Source: Gordius sp. MW1 (taxonomy: Eukaryota > Nematomorpha > Gordioida > Gordea > Gordiidae). Taken from it: 64,000 nucleotides of DNA. The translations under genes were made by a program, and so were the position numbers. Under the pieces are notes generated by a model. The model ran no database searches. It saw only the letters and a list, made by a program, of their open reading frames with translations, and was not told the DNA's origin. The stretch covers positions 25,740,060 through 25,804,059 of the forward strand of contig OZ038529.1 of assembly GCA_964036665.1 (NCBI GenBank). Direction: 5' to 3'. Each line of letters starts with the position of its first letter. Within the stretch, counting starts at the first letter, position 1. Below, in pieces: positions 47,070-58,447 of this stretch.

Positions 47070-48300
47070 TAAAAAATCGGGGGGGGGGCAAATGACCCCC
47101 CTCTCCTACCCCCGGTTAAGAATCAGGGAAGGCCCCCTGGTAAGAAAGAGGTTAAAAAAATAAGGGGGGGGGGGGGCAAAACACCCCCCCCCCCCCCTCC
47201 CCCCTGGTGAGAAAGAGGATAAAAAATAAGGGGGGGAGCAAAACACCCCCCCCCCCCCCGGTGAGAAAAAGCGTAAAAAAAAGGGGGGGGGGGCAAAACA
47301 CCCCCCCCCCCCCCCCATCCCCTCCCCTCTGGTCAAAAAGAGGATAAAAAAAGCGGGGGGGGGGCAAAACACCCCCCCCCCCTCCCCTCCCCTCTGGTCA
47401 GAAAGAGGATAAAAAATAAGGGGGGGGGGGCAAAACACCCCCCCCCCCTTTCCCCTCTGGTCAAAAAGAGGATAAAAAATAAGGGGGGGGGCAAAACACC
47501 CCCCCCCTCTCCCCCCTGGTGAGAAAAAGCGTAAAAAATAAGGGGGGGCAAAACACCCCCCTCCCCTCTAGTCAAAAAGAGGATAAAAAATAGGGGGGGG
47601 GGCAAAACACCCCCCCTCCCCTCCCCCCTGGTGAGAAAAAGCGTAAAAAATAGGGGGGGGGGCAAAACACCCCCCCCCCCCTCCCCTCTGGTCAAAAAGA
47701 GGATAAAAAAAGGGGGGGGCAAAACACCCCCCTCCCCTCTGGTCAGAAAGAGGATAAAAAATAAGGGGGGGGCAAAACACCTTCCCCCCTCCCCTTTGGT
47801 CAAAAAGAGGATAAAAAATAAGGGGGGGGGGCAAAACACCCCCCTCCCCTCTGGTCAAAAAGTGGATAAAAAATAAGGGGGGGGGGCAAAACACCCCCCC
47901 CCCTTCCTCTGGTGAGAAAAAGCGTAAAAAACAAGGGGGGGGGGGCAAAACACCCCCCCCCCCTCCCCCCTGGTTAGAAAGAGGATAAAAAATAAGGGAG
48001 GGGGGCAAAACACCCCCCCCCCTCCCCTCTGGTCAAAAAGAGGATAAAAAAAAGGGGGGGGGGGCAAAACACCCCCCATCCCCTCCCCTCTGGTCAAAAA
48101 GAGGATAAAAAGGGGGGGGGCAAAACACCCCCCCTCCCCTCTGGTCAGAAAGAGGATAAAAAATAAGGGGGGGGGGCAAAACCCCCCCCCCCCCTGGTGA
48201 GAAAGAGGATTAAAAATAAGGGGGGGGGGCAAAACACCCCCCCCCCCCTCTCCTCTCCCCTCTGGTCAGAAAGACGATAAAAAATTAGGGGGGGGGGGCA
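47070..48300 (-). repeat. G/C-tract minisatellite, reverse block
   Basis: About twenty units, the reverse complement of the forward block. Two unit types alternate irregularly (GAGGATAAAAA and GCGTAAAAA). The G/C runs vary in length from unit to unit. Confidence 0.9.
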
Positions 48301-48659
48301 AAATAACAGGACAAATTTATAGTATATTTAAATTTTTTAAACACCATTTTTGTATTAATAAATGATTAAAAAATATTGATTAGCATTATATGGCAGCTAC
48401 GTAAGCTAAAATTAAATTAGCTAAAAACCATGTTTAGTTTAAAACAAGCCTGCTCAATACCACGGTTATTATATCAATCCAATCTACCAAATGCCCGGTT
48501 ACTTACATCTCTCCCAACCAAGCAACCATGGCAACTTTAATCTGCCATGCTAGTAACCGGGTTATTAAGCAGCATGTGCTGCTTAATAATGATGGTAATG
48601 GTAGGAGATATGTGCCTATTACCAGGTTTAGCACTATACCAGCACAACCCATTTGAGCA

Positions 48660-48850
48660 GATTAACAACACAAGCCTTTGGCCCTGGTGGGAAGGGGGAG
48701 GGGGGAAGGGAAGGAGGGAGGTGCAGGAGGGAAGGGAAAACAAAACTTATCTTTACTCCGTATAAACGTAGCATATTTGCTATGCAATTTATGGGCGAGA
48801 AAGGAAGGGCGAGAATGCGGGATATAAAATGCAAAATGATTAGTTAATTA
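48660..48850 (+). repeat. Dispersed repeat family Y, copy 1
   Basis: A purine-rich GGGAAGGGGGAGG block followed by ACTCCGTATAAACGTAGCAT, ATTTGCTATGCAATTTATGG and GCGAGAAAGG. Copies 2 and 3 are at 49845-50030 and 61875-62065 (minus). Confidence 0.75.
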
Positions 48851-49159
48851 TTTAGACAAATATATAAAAAGTTAAATTTGTATAACCTGCTATAAAATAC
48901 TTATCAATACTTTATTAATTGAGGAATGGGTTTTCTTTCATTCATTCTTATTTATTAACTTCTAAATTAATCAAAATGACTAAAGGAACGCAGATGGAGG
49001 GTATGACCTTGGAAAAGCCAATAGTCTTCCAAACGAACTTTCAATTTAGAGTTTTTTGATACTGTATAAATTTAAACAATTTCGTGTAAGCCACCCATAA
49101 TTTGAATTATAACTATAGACTCTATTCAAATCATGCGCATATGTATAGTATAAACAAGA
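48851..49159. other. No gene seen
   Basis: AT-rich spacer. Confidence 0.4.
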
Positions 49160-49440
49160 TATTAGAAAGAAAAAAATTTCCAATCAGACCTTGACCATTG
49201 GTCATTTTTTCCATCACTTTGGCCAGTGGTCCTTTTTTTCATTGGTCAGTAACCAGCGGACGGTCATATTATCAATGGTATTAACAAGAACAATATATTA
49301 ATTTAATTTAAAAAAAAATTTGCCCTCTCCGGGTATCGAACTAGCAATTAAAATACATGTTGGACAACGGACGGACAGACGGAAGGACAACGGACATAAA
49401 AAGCGAGCCCATAAATTGCTTAGCAATTAATATGCATATC
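49160..49440 (-). repeat. Dispersed repeat family Z (SINE-like), nearly complete copy
   Basis: Contains CCATTGGTCA words, AGCCAGCGGACGGTC, a poly(T/A) stretch, and a minus-strand B-box-like TAGTTCGATACCCGGAGAGG. It ends with GGACGGACAAC words and GCGAGCCCATAAATTGC. The B box suggests RNA polymerase III ancestry; other parts do not look like tRNA. Confidence 0.65.
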
Positions 49441-49844
49441 TATTATAACTTAATAATATAAAATTTATCGCGGGTAATTTCGCTAGATCTCTAAGCATAA
49501 TTACCATCAAGCCTTTGCTTTAAAGAAAACAATGAGCCAGGGACTGTGTTTAAAAATTATAAACAGAGGTGTTTTCTATAATATTTTATATTAATTAATG
49601 GTTATTTAACTTATGTTAAATCAATAATGAAAATTAAATTATTTTTTTTCGTTACTCATTCATTCATCAATACCTTAATGCGCATTTCAAGGTGTAAAGT
49701 GTTAATTAGAGAGTAAATATAGACGTGTTCCGCTCCAATCAGCCCATTTAGAAAACTTTAGATTAGACAAATTTTATATTTAATTAAGTAGAATTTTTTA
49801 CACGATTATTGTTAACATTTGGAAATACGTTATTTCGCTTCCCA
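49441..49844. other. No gene seen
   Basis: AT-rich spacer between family Z and family Y copies. Confidence 0.4.
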
Positions 49845-50030
49845 TAAAATACTCGGGCCTTCGGCCCTCGTGGGAAGGGGGAGAAGGGAAGGGGAGTAGG
49901 GGAAGGGAAGGGGGAACTCTTCTATACTCCGTATAAACGTAGCATATTTGCTATGCAATTTATGGGCGAGAAAGGTGGGAAGGGGCGAGAATGCCTATAG
50001 GGGGTATTAGATGCAAAATAATTAGTTAAT
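49845..50030 (+). repeat. Dispersed repeat family Y, copy 2
   Basis: Same order of blocks as copy 1, starting CTCGGGCCTTCGGCCCTCG (a small hairpin), then the purine block and ACTCCGTATAAACGTAGC. Confidence 0.75.
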
Positions 50031-50079
50031 TAGTTATAGGCCCTTGTAGGGTAGGACATAGGGTAATTATCAATGTTAA

Positions 50080-50320
50080 CCAATTCAAAAACGAAAAAAA
50101 ATTTCGATTTATTTGGCTAATGGTCATTGTTTTCATTGGTCAGTAGCCAGCGGACGGTCAAAAATTCATATTATCATTGGTATTAACATGAACAAATATT
50201 AATTTAATTTAATAAAATTAAAAAAAAAATTTGTCCCCTCTCCGAATTGAACCGGGCACCTCCAGTTCACAAGCCGGCGGTATAACCACTATAGTTGTAA
50301 AGTTGCTCGAACGCTCCGAC
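50080..50320 (-). repeat. Family Z copy joined to a tRNA-like sequence
   Basis: The family Z part is followed, at about 50235-50305, by sequence that on the minus strand reads like a tRNA: TAGTGGTTA (A-box region), CTTGTGAAC (anticodon-like loop with GTG) and CCCGGTTCAATTCGG (T arm). The acceptor stem does not pair, so it is a SINE head or pseudo-tRNA rather than a gene. Confidence 0.55.
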
Positions 50321-50849
50321 TTGGACGTAAACACATATCTAGCATATGTGCTCTGACGCAGGAGCTTTGTCATCAAGAGAGGTAAAATGCTCAAGATGTT
50401 AAGTTGTAACAGCAAATACAAGCTCAAGCAGTAGGAATATTAGCTTGTTTACAACTTTAAATAAAAGTAGTTTTGTAGGAGCAATTGCTGATAGCAAGTT
50501 GCTCATCCATTTTGCTCAACGAATGTGTTAATTAATTATGTGACATATCGCAATTAATCTGCTCAGCAAATGTGTTAATTACTTATGTCTTATGTGACAT
50601 ATCGCCTATCCCCTCTTCCCTATCTCTCATAATAGGCATAGCATGAAACGTTGTTATTCATATTCTTATTTTAAAAAGTCCTCCTCTCTCCCCATTTATT
50701 AGTTGTAATTTATGTGTATATTTGGTGAGATCTAATAAAATAATAATGCTGATTTGGTGTCAATACTTTAATTTGAACTAAAAAAAGATATAAGACATCT
50801 AAATAAAATATATGTAAATAAAAATATTTTTGTCATGTTTTAAACAATA
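50321..50849. other. No gene seen; short duplication
   Basis: AATGTGTTAATTA-TTATGTG occurs twice at about 50521-50605 in a two-copy duplication with GTGACATATCGC. Otherwise AT-rich. Confidence 0.45.
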
Positions 50850-52215
50850 AACTTCAAAATCGTTTGCCAAAAAAATAAATTCACACCTTTAATAAAACTA
50901 TCACCTTGTAACCTGGGTTAAAAAACCATATTAAAAATGTCAAAAACTTTACTAGCATTCGGGTAAGACAGAATATTCAAAAAGTTATATTTAAAGCAAT
51001 AAAACATATTTTTGGCATATATAAACGTAAATTTTGAAATCATTAAACAGATTTTAGCAATCTATATAGAATATTCTACAAAGCGAAATTTCCCACCTTT
51101 TATAAAACTTTGCATTGTGACCTGAACTAAAAATCTTATTAAATATAAATTTAGAAACATTACATATTAAAAATGTCAAAATAAATATTTATACAATAAA
51201 ACATAATTTCGCCATTTATAAAAAATAAATCTTAAAAATCATTTTAGTTAGATACATATAATGAAACCCGAGAAAAAAAAAGTTCGCACCTTTAATATAA
51301 TTATAACATTGTAACCTGGGTTAAAAACCATATTAAAAATGTCAAAAAATTTAGCATTTGGGTGAGACAGAATATTCAAAAATTTATATTTAAAGCAATC
51401 AACATATTTTTGGCATGTATAAAGGCGTAAATTTTTAAATCATCAAACAGATTTTAGCTATCTATGTAGAATGTTCTATAGAGCAAAATTTCCCACCTTT
51501 TATAAAACTTTGCATTGTGACCTGGACGAAAAATATTAGTAAATATAAATTTAGAAACATTAAGTCATATTAAGAATGTCACAAAAAATATTTATATAAT
51601 AAAAAATAATTTCGCCATTTATAAAAAATAAATTTTAAAAATCATTTTAGATACATATGATGAAAATCGAAAAAAAAGGATTAGTTCGCACATTAAATAA
51701 AATCATAACATTGACACCTGTTCTTAAAAACAATAAAATATAAATTTAAACCATATTAAAATTGTCAAAAAAATTATTACCACCTGGGTGTGACAGTAAA
51801 TTCAAATTAAATAAATTTTTATAAAATTTTTGGGCATGTATAAAAAATATATTTTAATATCATTAAACATATTTTAGTCATATATAAAGAAAACCGCAAA
51901 AAAAATTAGTTCGCACATTTAATAAAATTATAACATTGACACCTGTTAAAAACAATAAAATATAAATTTAAACCATATTAAAATTGTCACACCTGGGTGT
52001 GACAGAAAATTCAAAATTTTATAATTAAATAAATTTTTATAAAATTTTTGGGCATGTGAAAAAATAAATTTTAATATCATTAAACATATTTTAGTCATAT
52101 ATAAAGAAAATTGCAAAAAAATTAGTTCGCACATTTAATAAAATTATAACATTGACACCTGTTCTTAAAAACGATAAAATATATAATTTAAACCATTTTA
52201 AAATTGCCATCTTAC
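50850..52215 (+). repeat. Satellite array, monomer about 200-220 bp
   Basis: Landmark CACCT-TTAATAAAA-T-CATTGT/GACACCTG recurs at about 50880, 51090, 51286, 51490, 51690, 51911 and 52127, giving seven monomers. The first four alternate between two variants (CGCACCTTTAATA and CCCACCTTTTATA), making a dimer period near 400 bp; the last three are one variant. Ends at a C-run and a minus-strand GGGCGTAAGTAGG end. Confidence 0.82.
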
Positions 52216-52327
52216 AAATTTGATACCCCCCCCCCCTTTGAGGAAATCCTACTTACGCCCATGCAAATAGCCATATTATTCTTGAACAACAGAATGTATT
52301 AAAACAAAACAACACATTATAATGTGA

Positions 52328-52375
52328 TATGAGATGCTATGAGCAGTTTAGAGAAACTGCTTGCTCATAGCATCT
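52328..52375. other. Strong palindrome
   Basis: GATGCTATGAGCA and TGCTCATAGCATC form a perfect 13-bp stem around a small centre containing GTTT/AAAC. Confidence 0.75.
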
Positions 52376-52480
52376 GCTGATATTAAAGTTGTTAGTTAAC
52401 TTATAATGCTGCTCAGGCACATAGCTCTAAACATGAGTTACTTTTTGCTACTACCCCTTCGCCTCTCCAGCATTTTCATC

Positions 52481-52520
52481 TGATACTGTATCCTACTCAT
52501 GAGTAGAGTAGGATACACAG
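52481..52520. other. Second palindrome
   Basis: TATCCTACTC and GAGTAGGATA form a 10-bp stem with a 7-nt loop (ATGAGTA), about 110 bp from the first palindrome. Confidence 0.75.
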
Positions 52521-52689
52521 TGCTTGTGAGGGGACAGAGCTCACAGTGAGCAATGCTCACTGGAGCAAATTACCATCACTAATAACCACTATACCATGCT
52601 GACTTTAAAATAGCAGAAGTTATTATGTTATTTATATAGATAATGAAATAATAAAGTTGTGTTTTATGTTTAGAAAATCAATATATTTC

Positions 52690-52925
52690 GTCGGTCAGTA
52701 GCCAGCGGACGGTCAAAAGGCATATTATCAATCGTATTAACAAGAACAAAATATTAATTTAATGTAAAAAAAAAAATTTAGTTTTAAAAAAGGGCTAAAT
52801 TCTTAAACTACCCGCCCGATTCGCTCGAAACTTTACCCGTAGGTGCCCAGGGCGGCCAGGGGTAAAATAACCTTTTCAGATTCCTAAAATACCTTTTCAT
52901 TTTAAAAATATCGGACATTTGGAGA
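52690..52925. repeat. Family Z piece followed by family X copy 2 (minus)
   Basis: Family Z words (GGTCAGTAGCCAGCGGACGG) occur at about 52700, then the reverse of the family X core at 52790-52925 (CCAGGGCGGCCAGGGGTAAA, CCCGCCCGATTCGC). This copy of X has no tandem duplication. Confidence 0.72.
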
Positions 52926-52984
52926 ATGATATTTATAAGGGAGAAAAAAACGTGCGAATGAGAAATTGTGCTTAAGGGTTATTA

Positions 52985-53720
52985 TATTATTATACAAAAA
53001 AAACGAAATAAAATTTTCGAATCACATTTTGGCCAATGGTCATTTTTTTCCATAGGTCAGCAGTCAGGACACGTTAAAAGGGGATATAAATACATAAGAG
53101 TCAAAAAAAATGAGAAAAAAATTTTCGTATCACATTTTGGCCAATGGTCATTTTTTTCCATAGGTCAGCAGCCAGGACACGTTAAAAGTCGATGTAAATA
53201 CATAAGAGTCAAAAAAAATGAGAAAAAAATTTTCGAATCACATTTTGACCAATGGTCATTTTTTTCCATTGGTCAGCAGCCAGGACACGGTAAAAGTGGA
53301 TATAAATTCATAATAGTCAAAAAAAAACGAAAAAAAAATTTTCGAATCACATTTTAGCCAATGGTCATTTTATTCCATTGGTCAGCAGCCAGCAGACGGC
53401 CAAAAAGTCATAATAGCAATGGTAGTAACAGGAACAATCATAATAGTCAAAAAAAAACGAAAAAAATAATTTCGATTCACACTTTGGCCAATGGTCATTT
53501 TTTCCATCGGTCAGGAGCCAGCGGACGGCCAAAAAGTCATAATAGCAATGGTAGTAACAGGAACAATCATAATAGTCAAAAAAAAACGAAAAAATAAACT
53601 CGGATTCACATTTTGGCCAATGGTCATTTTTTTCATTGGTCAGCAGCCAGCGGACAGCCAAAAAGTCTTATTATCAATGATAGTAACAAGAACAATCATA
53701 AGAGTCAAAAAAACTCCGGG
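52985..53720 (+). repeat. Tandem array of family Z core, six copies
   Basis: The segment beginning CACATTTTGGCCAATGGTCA recurs at roughly 107-131-bp spacing (about 53024, 53132, 53237, 53346, 53474 and 53605). The first four units lack the AGCCAGCGGACGGCC form and carry CAGGACACG; the last ones carry it. Open frames through this block are repetitive translations, not genes. Confidence 0.85.
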
Positions 53721-54205
53721 ATTCTAACCCCAAAACTAGTTAAATTGCGTAGCAATTACCAAAATTTAAATATAGATATACTTATGCATTAATTTAACGT
53801 AGCAATTAATACCCGACCCCGCCCGAAAGCGAGGGAGATAGAGATGAGGGGTGGGGCACCTCTTTTTCATGCATTAATTTAAAAAATCGATAACCTAGTA
53901 TACCCAATGCAAATAGATAGGGAGGACGGACAACGGACGGACGGACAACCAAAAACGATCCCATAAATTGCATAGCAATTAAAAATCAATATTAAAAGAT
54001 AAATAAAAGGTTCTGTAATTCCACAGTCGGGATTATTTATTATTTTAAAGCGCTCGGGCCTTACCCAGGGTTTATTAATTGCTATGCAATTTATGGGCTC
54101 GCTTTTTGTTGTCCGTCCGTTGTCCGTCCAACGTCCTGACTTGCTGGTTCGATACCCGAAGAGGGCAAAATTTTTTTTAAATTAAATTAATATATTGTTC
54201 TTGTT
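53721..54205. repeat. Family Z tails in both orientations
   Basis: Two oppositely oriented tails with GGACGGACAACGG and its complement plus ATAAATTGC-AGCAATTA, meeting around 53990-54060. Between them are short AT-rich stretches. Confidence 0.65.
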
Positions 54206-55049
54206 AATACTGTCATATACTTATGACTACTACTTCTGGAATTTCCGGTGTTCGAAGGTTCAAACAAGGGTATTATCGATGCCAGGTGGTGGAAATTTAC
54301 CAATCGGCGTATAAGAAAGGCACTGTGAAAGTTCTGAAGAAGGGAAAACAATAAAAGCATGTTTGGCGGCGCAGGATAACTCAAAGATATGTCTAGAAAG
54401 GAAAGGGTTATAAAATCGAGTCTCGGCAGTGATGGCCCGAAATCGATTCCAGACGAAGGGTAATAAAATCAAGTCTCGGAAGTGATGGCTCCAAAATCAA
54501 TGCCAGACGATAAAGGCAGATAAAGTCGATCGAGCGGAACGGATACGCCTCATGGACACGATACAATATATAAGCAAGTTACAAACGACCATAAAAACAC
54601 TTTTACACTTTTACTTTTACTTTTTAGTCGCTCTCGTACTATTACTTACGCCTGTTCTTGTCCATGTTTACGTTCGATGCGCCCATAACTTACTTGTATT
54701 TTTCCCCCGCCTGAAATAACCGTCTGTATTGCACATATTATTTCCTGTGGATTAAATTGTATGGTAGTTTACGCATAACCAAATATTAGATTGTCGAAAG
54801 TGGTCCCCCAAATCCCCTTTCTCACATTTATTATTACGCTGATTGTCGTCATTTGGAGGAATTCTTTACAATAAAATTCTGTCATAGAATACTGGTGGCT
54901 ACTACTATATTACGCCCAGGATTATTTGTTGAGGAATTCTCAGTTAATTAGTCCGTTCAAACGTACAGTGATTTTGGTCCTCAGTTCTCAAAACTTAGCC
55001 CCCGAAACCAACCGTCCCCACAAATTAACCCCCCGAACTTGACAAATAC
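54206..55049. mobile_element. Solo LTR, 834 bp, with 5-bp target duplication
   Basis: 54211-55044 starts TGTCATA and ends TTGACA, with matching short inverted ends TGTCA/TGACA. It is flanked by AATAC at 54206-54210 and 55045-55049. It interrupts a family Z copy whose halves join cleanly around it. Inside are TATATAAG at about 54568, AATAAA at 54870-54875, and a 54-bp tandem duplication (about 54405-54511). No coding sequence. It is unrelated to the short gypsy LTRs of this window. Confidence 0.82.
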
Positions 55050-55416
55050 CATTGATAATATGACTTTTTGGCCGTCCGCTGGCTACTGACCAATGAAAAA
55101 AATGACCATTGGCCAAATTGTGATTCGAATTTTTCGTTTTTGTTTTTGAATTGGTATATTAGGTTAACATTGATAATTACCCTATGCCCTCCCCTAGAAG
55201 GGCCTATGCCTCTACTGATAATGGGTCCTTGTGCCCCCCCTTCTACAAATGCCTATGCTTCTACTAATGTGGGTTCGAATACCGAAGAGGGCAAATTCTT
55301 AATTGCTGGTTTGATACCCGGAGAAGGCAAAATTATTTTTTTAAAGTAAATTAATATGTTGTTTATGCAAATACCATTGATAATATGAATTTTTGGCCGC
55401 CAACTGGCTACTGACC
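55045..55416. repeat. Family Z copies with B-box-like motif
   Basis: Contains AATACCATTGATAATATGAC, GGCTACTGACCAATG and GGTTCGAATACCGAAGAGGG (B-box-like). It is the target into which RTE copy B inserted. Confidence 0.65.
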
Positions 55417-55430
55417 TTTCTTCTTCTTTA

Positions 55431-57457
55431 TCAGTTATTTTGGTCCCACATTCGTGGTGTTTGTTTTGATAAGTTTTTTATCTTGACCGGATGAGTGCCA
55501 TGTCTTGACCAAACTTTATCGACTTGCCCTTTCCACGTGACACGGAGTCGTCCTCTTCCTATCTTCCCCGGTACCTCCATGTCTAGTACTTTTCTATTTA
55601 CGTCATCCGTGTCCCTTCTTAGTATATGCCCATACCACCTTAGCCGATTTTTGTTAATCATGTCCGCCATAGGTTGAATACCCATTTTTGTCATGGGAAA
55701 GTCATTCGTCATATGGTCGAGCTTCGTATACCCCAAGCTCCACCGTATCATTCTCATCTCTGTGGCTTGTAATAGCTTTCCTTCCGTGGTGTTTAATGCC
55801 CATGTTTCACTTCCATAGAGTTACACCGGTCTTACGATGGATTTGTAAGCTTTGCTCTTCAACCATATTGGCATTTTCTTGTCGCACATTACACCGGATA
55901 TACTTCGTCATTTAAGCCATCTTTTTTGGATTCGGGCATTGACTTCCGTTGCGCAACCTCCCTCTTGATGCATCGAGCCGAGGTATGTAAACCTGCCTAC
56001 TTTTGGGTACTTTAGATGGTCATCCAGCGATGGTGTGCTTGTACCGTTCATTTCCATGTATACCGTTTTCCGATCGTTGACCTTTAAACCATATCCAGCT
56101 AAACGCTTTGACCACTTTTCGGCTTCTTCGAATAATTTCTCCCTTGTTTCCTCGCATAGTACTATATCATCGGCATATAGCATACACCATGGCGATGGCT
56201 TTTGAATGTCCCTCGTTATCGTGTCTATAATTATATTAAATAAAAAGGGACTTAGAGCAGAGCCTTGATGTAATCCTATATTAACCCGAAAAGGTTTAGA
56301 GTCTCCAACTATCGTCCTAACGCAAGAGTTTGAGGCTTCATAAATATTTTTCATAAGCCGTATATATGCGTCAGGGATATTTTGTTTCCTCAGGCACCAC
56401 CATATTAAATCGCGGGAGACCGTTAAGCTTTCTCCAAGTCGATAAAAACCATATGTAGGTCTTTTCTCTTTTCACCATACTTATCCATCATTTGTCTTAG
56501 TGCGGAGATTAGGTCGATTGTAGATTTGCCGGCCACAAATCCGAATTGATTAGCCGATATATCCACCCGTTTTTCAGCCTTGTTACTAAGATCGTTTCCA
56601 TAAGCTTCAAAGAGTGGCAAGTTAGCTTGATTCCTCTGTAATTGCGACAGTCCTGAGGGTCTCCTTTGCCTTTAAATAAGGGTATGATCGTGCTTGCTCT
56701 CCATTGATTAGGAATTCGCTCTTTCAATAACTTGTCAAGGAGGTTCGTCATGGAGGTGACTCCTTCTTTACGACATCCGAGCAATGCTTCTATGGGTAAT
56801 CCATCTCGGCCATTTGCTTTTCCTTCTTGCATATTGTTCATTTGTGTCCTAACTTCATCCTCCTGAAAGAGTTCGACCATACTTATATTTGGCTCAATTT
56901 TGGGAACTAAATCCTTGGCATTTGCAATATTAATAAGTTTCTTAAAATATTCTTTCCACCTTTCCATCACTTCTTTCGGCTTGAATAAGGTTTGACCCTT
57001 CTCGTTTTTGACTATTTTAAGAACTCCGACATCGCGACTTTTCTTCTCCCTTATCTTGGCCAATTTGTACATAAGCCTATCGGCCCCTTTATGATCCCGT
57101 TTATAAGCCATCTGAGTGTACGCGGCATTCTTCGCTTTTGCTACGGGCTTTTTTGTGGCCCTCTTTGCGTCCCTATACTCTTGATAATTCTCCGACTTTT
57201 TGATTTATGTCACCGTCTATATAGACTTTTCTTTCTTTCGATGCAATCTTTAACCGATTGATCCCACCACCATAGTTCCGTATTCATAGCTTTGCCTCCT
57301 TTGGTATGTCCTAGAACACGAATCGCTGTTTCCTTAAGGTCCTTAGATAGCGTTCCCCAATCGTCGTCTACGTCCTTTGGCAACTTCCTTGCACCCAAGA
57401 GTGAGGACGCTTTTGATGGTATTCTTCTTTCGCCGACGTATCCTTTAGCCTTTCGTA
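55431..57457 (-). pseudogene. RTE copy B linker and reverse transcriptase
   Basis: Pieces in order: linker with RVLGHTKGG and WWWDQ (57461-57210), fingers (57111-56509: NGRDGLP, W-x-S-TIIPLFKGKGD, NYRGIKL), NQFGFVAGKSTIDLI and VFIDLEKA (56620-56423), and palm (56354-55908) with GLHQGSALSPF, LYADDIVL, GYGLKVNDRKT and YLGSM. The tail 55757-55431 has RWYGHILRRDTDD and GRGRLRVTW. Frame breaks occur near 57180, 56560, 56410 and 55900. Confidence 0.88.
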
Positions 57458-58210
57458 TCAAATTCGAGGTTCATTTACCTTTCTTCTATCGGGAAATACT
57501 CTTCTGTCAAGATCCATAACAAGAAAACGATGTTGCCTGGCGATTTCTTCTACCGGTATTACTTTGCAATCCTTGATACTCCATAAGTCCTTTCGCCGTA
57601 TAGGCAAATAGTCAATTTGACTAAAATGCTTCCCACTTCTATAGGTCACAATATGATCTTCGCGCTTTTGAAAATAGGTGTTAACGATCGCCATGTCATA
57701 TGCCTGGGATACTTGGAGAAGTTTTTCCCCTTCTTTGTTCTTCAGACCATGCCCATAGCCTCCATGATTGCGTTCATACCCGAGGCGGTATTTTCCTACG
57801 TGAGCGTTGAAATTGCTTCCAATAATTAGCCTTTCTTCCGGTCGGATTCCTTGTATTTCCTTTTCCAATAAATCGAAGAATATGTCTTTATCTGATTCCA
57901 TACACCCAATTTGGGGAGCATACGCGCACATAACGGTTAGGAGGCCCCCTTGATCTGAAATCTTTACCCACATTAGCCTGTCGGAACAACGGTTGACTTC
58001 CACCACCTTGTCCTTAAACGATTCGCTTAGAACGATACCGACCCCGTTTCTACGATTTGGTGACCCACTGTAGAAAAGCTTGTATCCTTCTCCTAACTCC
58101 CGGGCTTTGGTTCCGTTCCATTCTATCTCTTGTAGCAGGCGATGTGTACCTTTCTTCTTTTTAGCATTTGTGCGACCTCGATGCTCTTCCCTGTCAACGT
58201 TCCCACGCAC
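57458..58210 (-). pseudogene. RTE copy B endonuclease
   Basis: 250-codon open frame. The first part (to about 58110) is out of the true frame, as comparison with copy A shows: a base is lost near QETRW. After that the true domain runs: NGVGIVL, SDRLMW, LIIGSNFNAHVG (D-L-N-A-H of copy A reads N-F-N-A-H here), SQIDY and RQHRFLVMDLD. The first residue of the D-x-N-A-H motif is Ser-Asn here, which may weaken metal binding. Confidence 0.83.
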
Positions 58211-58447
58211 GTTATTCGGATTCTTTCAACAACTAATTTCCTTAACCGCCTTTGTTGTGAGTTGGGCAGTAACCCTAGTGTATTTTTCACATTGCACGGG
58301 CGGGGTATGCAGTGCGCATCGTTTCCCTAGCCTTTTCTTGTAAAATCTTGTTTGAAACTATCATAATTTTGGAGTTGGTTTTTATAGCCGGTTTCCGACC
58401 TGACGCCAACCCTCCACTTTTTGCACACGGACTTGGGACCATCGTAG

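Larger units (their letters stand above)
46184..48625. mobile_element. Fold-back element with minisatellite arms
   Basis: Outer arms (about 46184-46480 and about 48300-48625) are inverted copies with unique sequence such as GCTTAATAACCCGGTT and CAATCCAATCTACCAAAT. Inside them lie oppositely oriented minisatellite blocks. A short AT-rich centre (46921-47070) separates the halves. Long inverted arms containing tandem repeats are the design of Drosophila Foldback elements. No protein gene is present, and the long open frames inside are repeat artefacts. Confidence 0.82.

Noticed and set aside
46620-48232. Several open frames of 70-170 codons rich in P, F, L and G
   Set aside because: They are translations of the G/C-tract minisatellite in all frames; their length comes from the repeat unit lacking stops.
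46485-48300. CRISPR-like regular spacing of repeats
   Set aside because: Both the repeats and the spacers vary in length and the spacers are not unique; this is a eukaryotic minisatellite.
52968-53727. Open frames with repeated F-x-S-H-F-x-Q-W-S-F-F
   Set aside because: They follow the tandem family Z unit; similar frames exist on both strands, so this is not a repeat protein.
57292-58343. Plus-strand open frames of 60-89 codons
   Set aside because: They are shadows of RTE copy B on the other strand.
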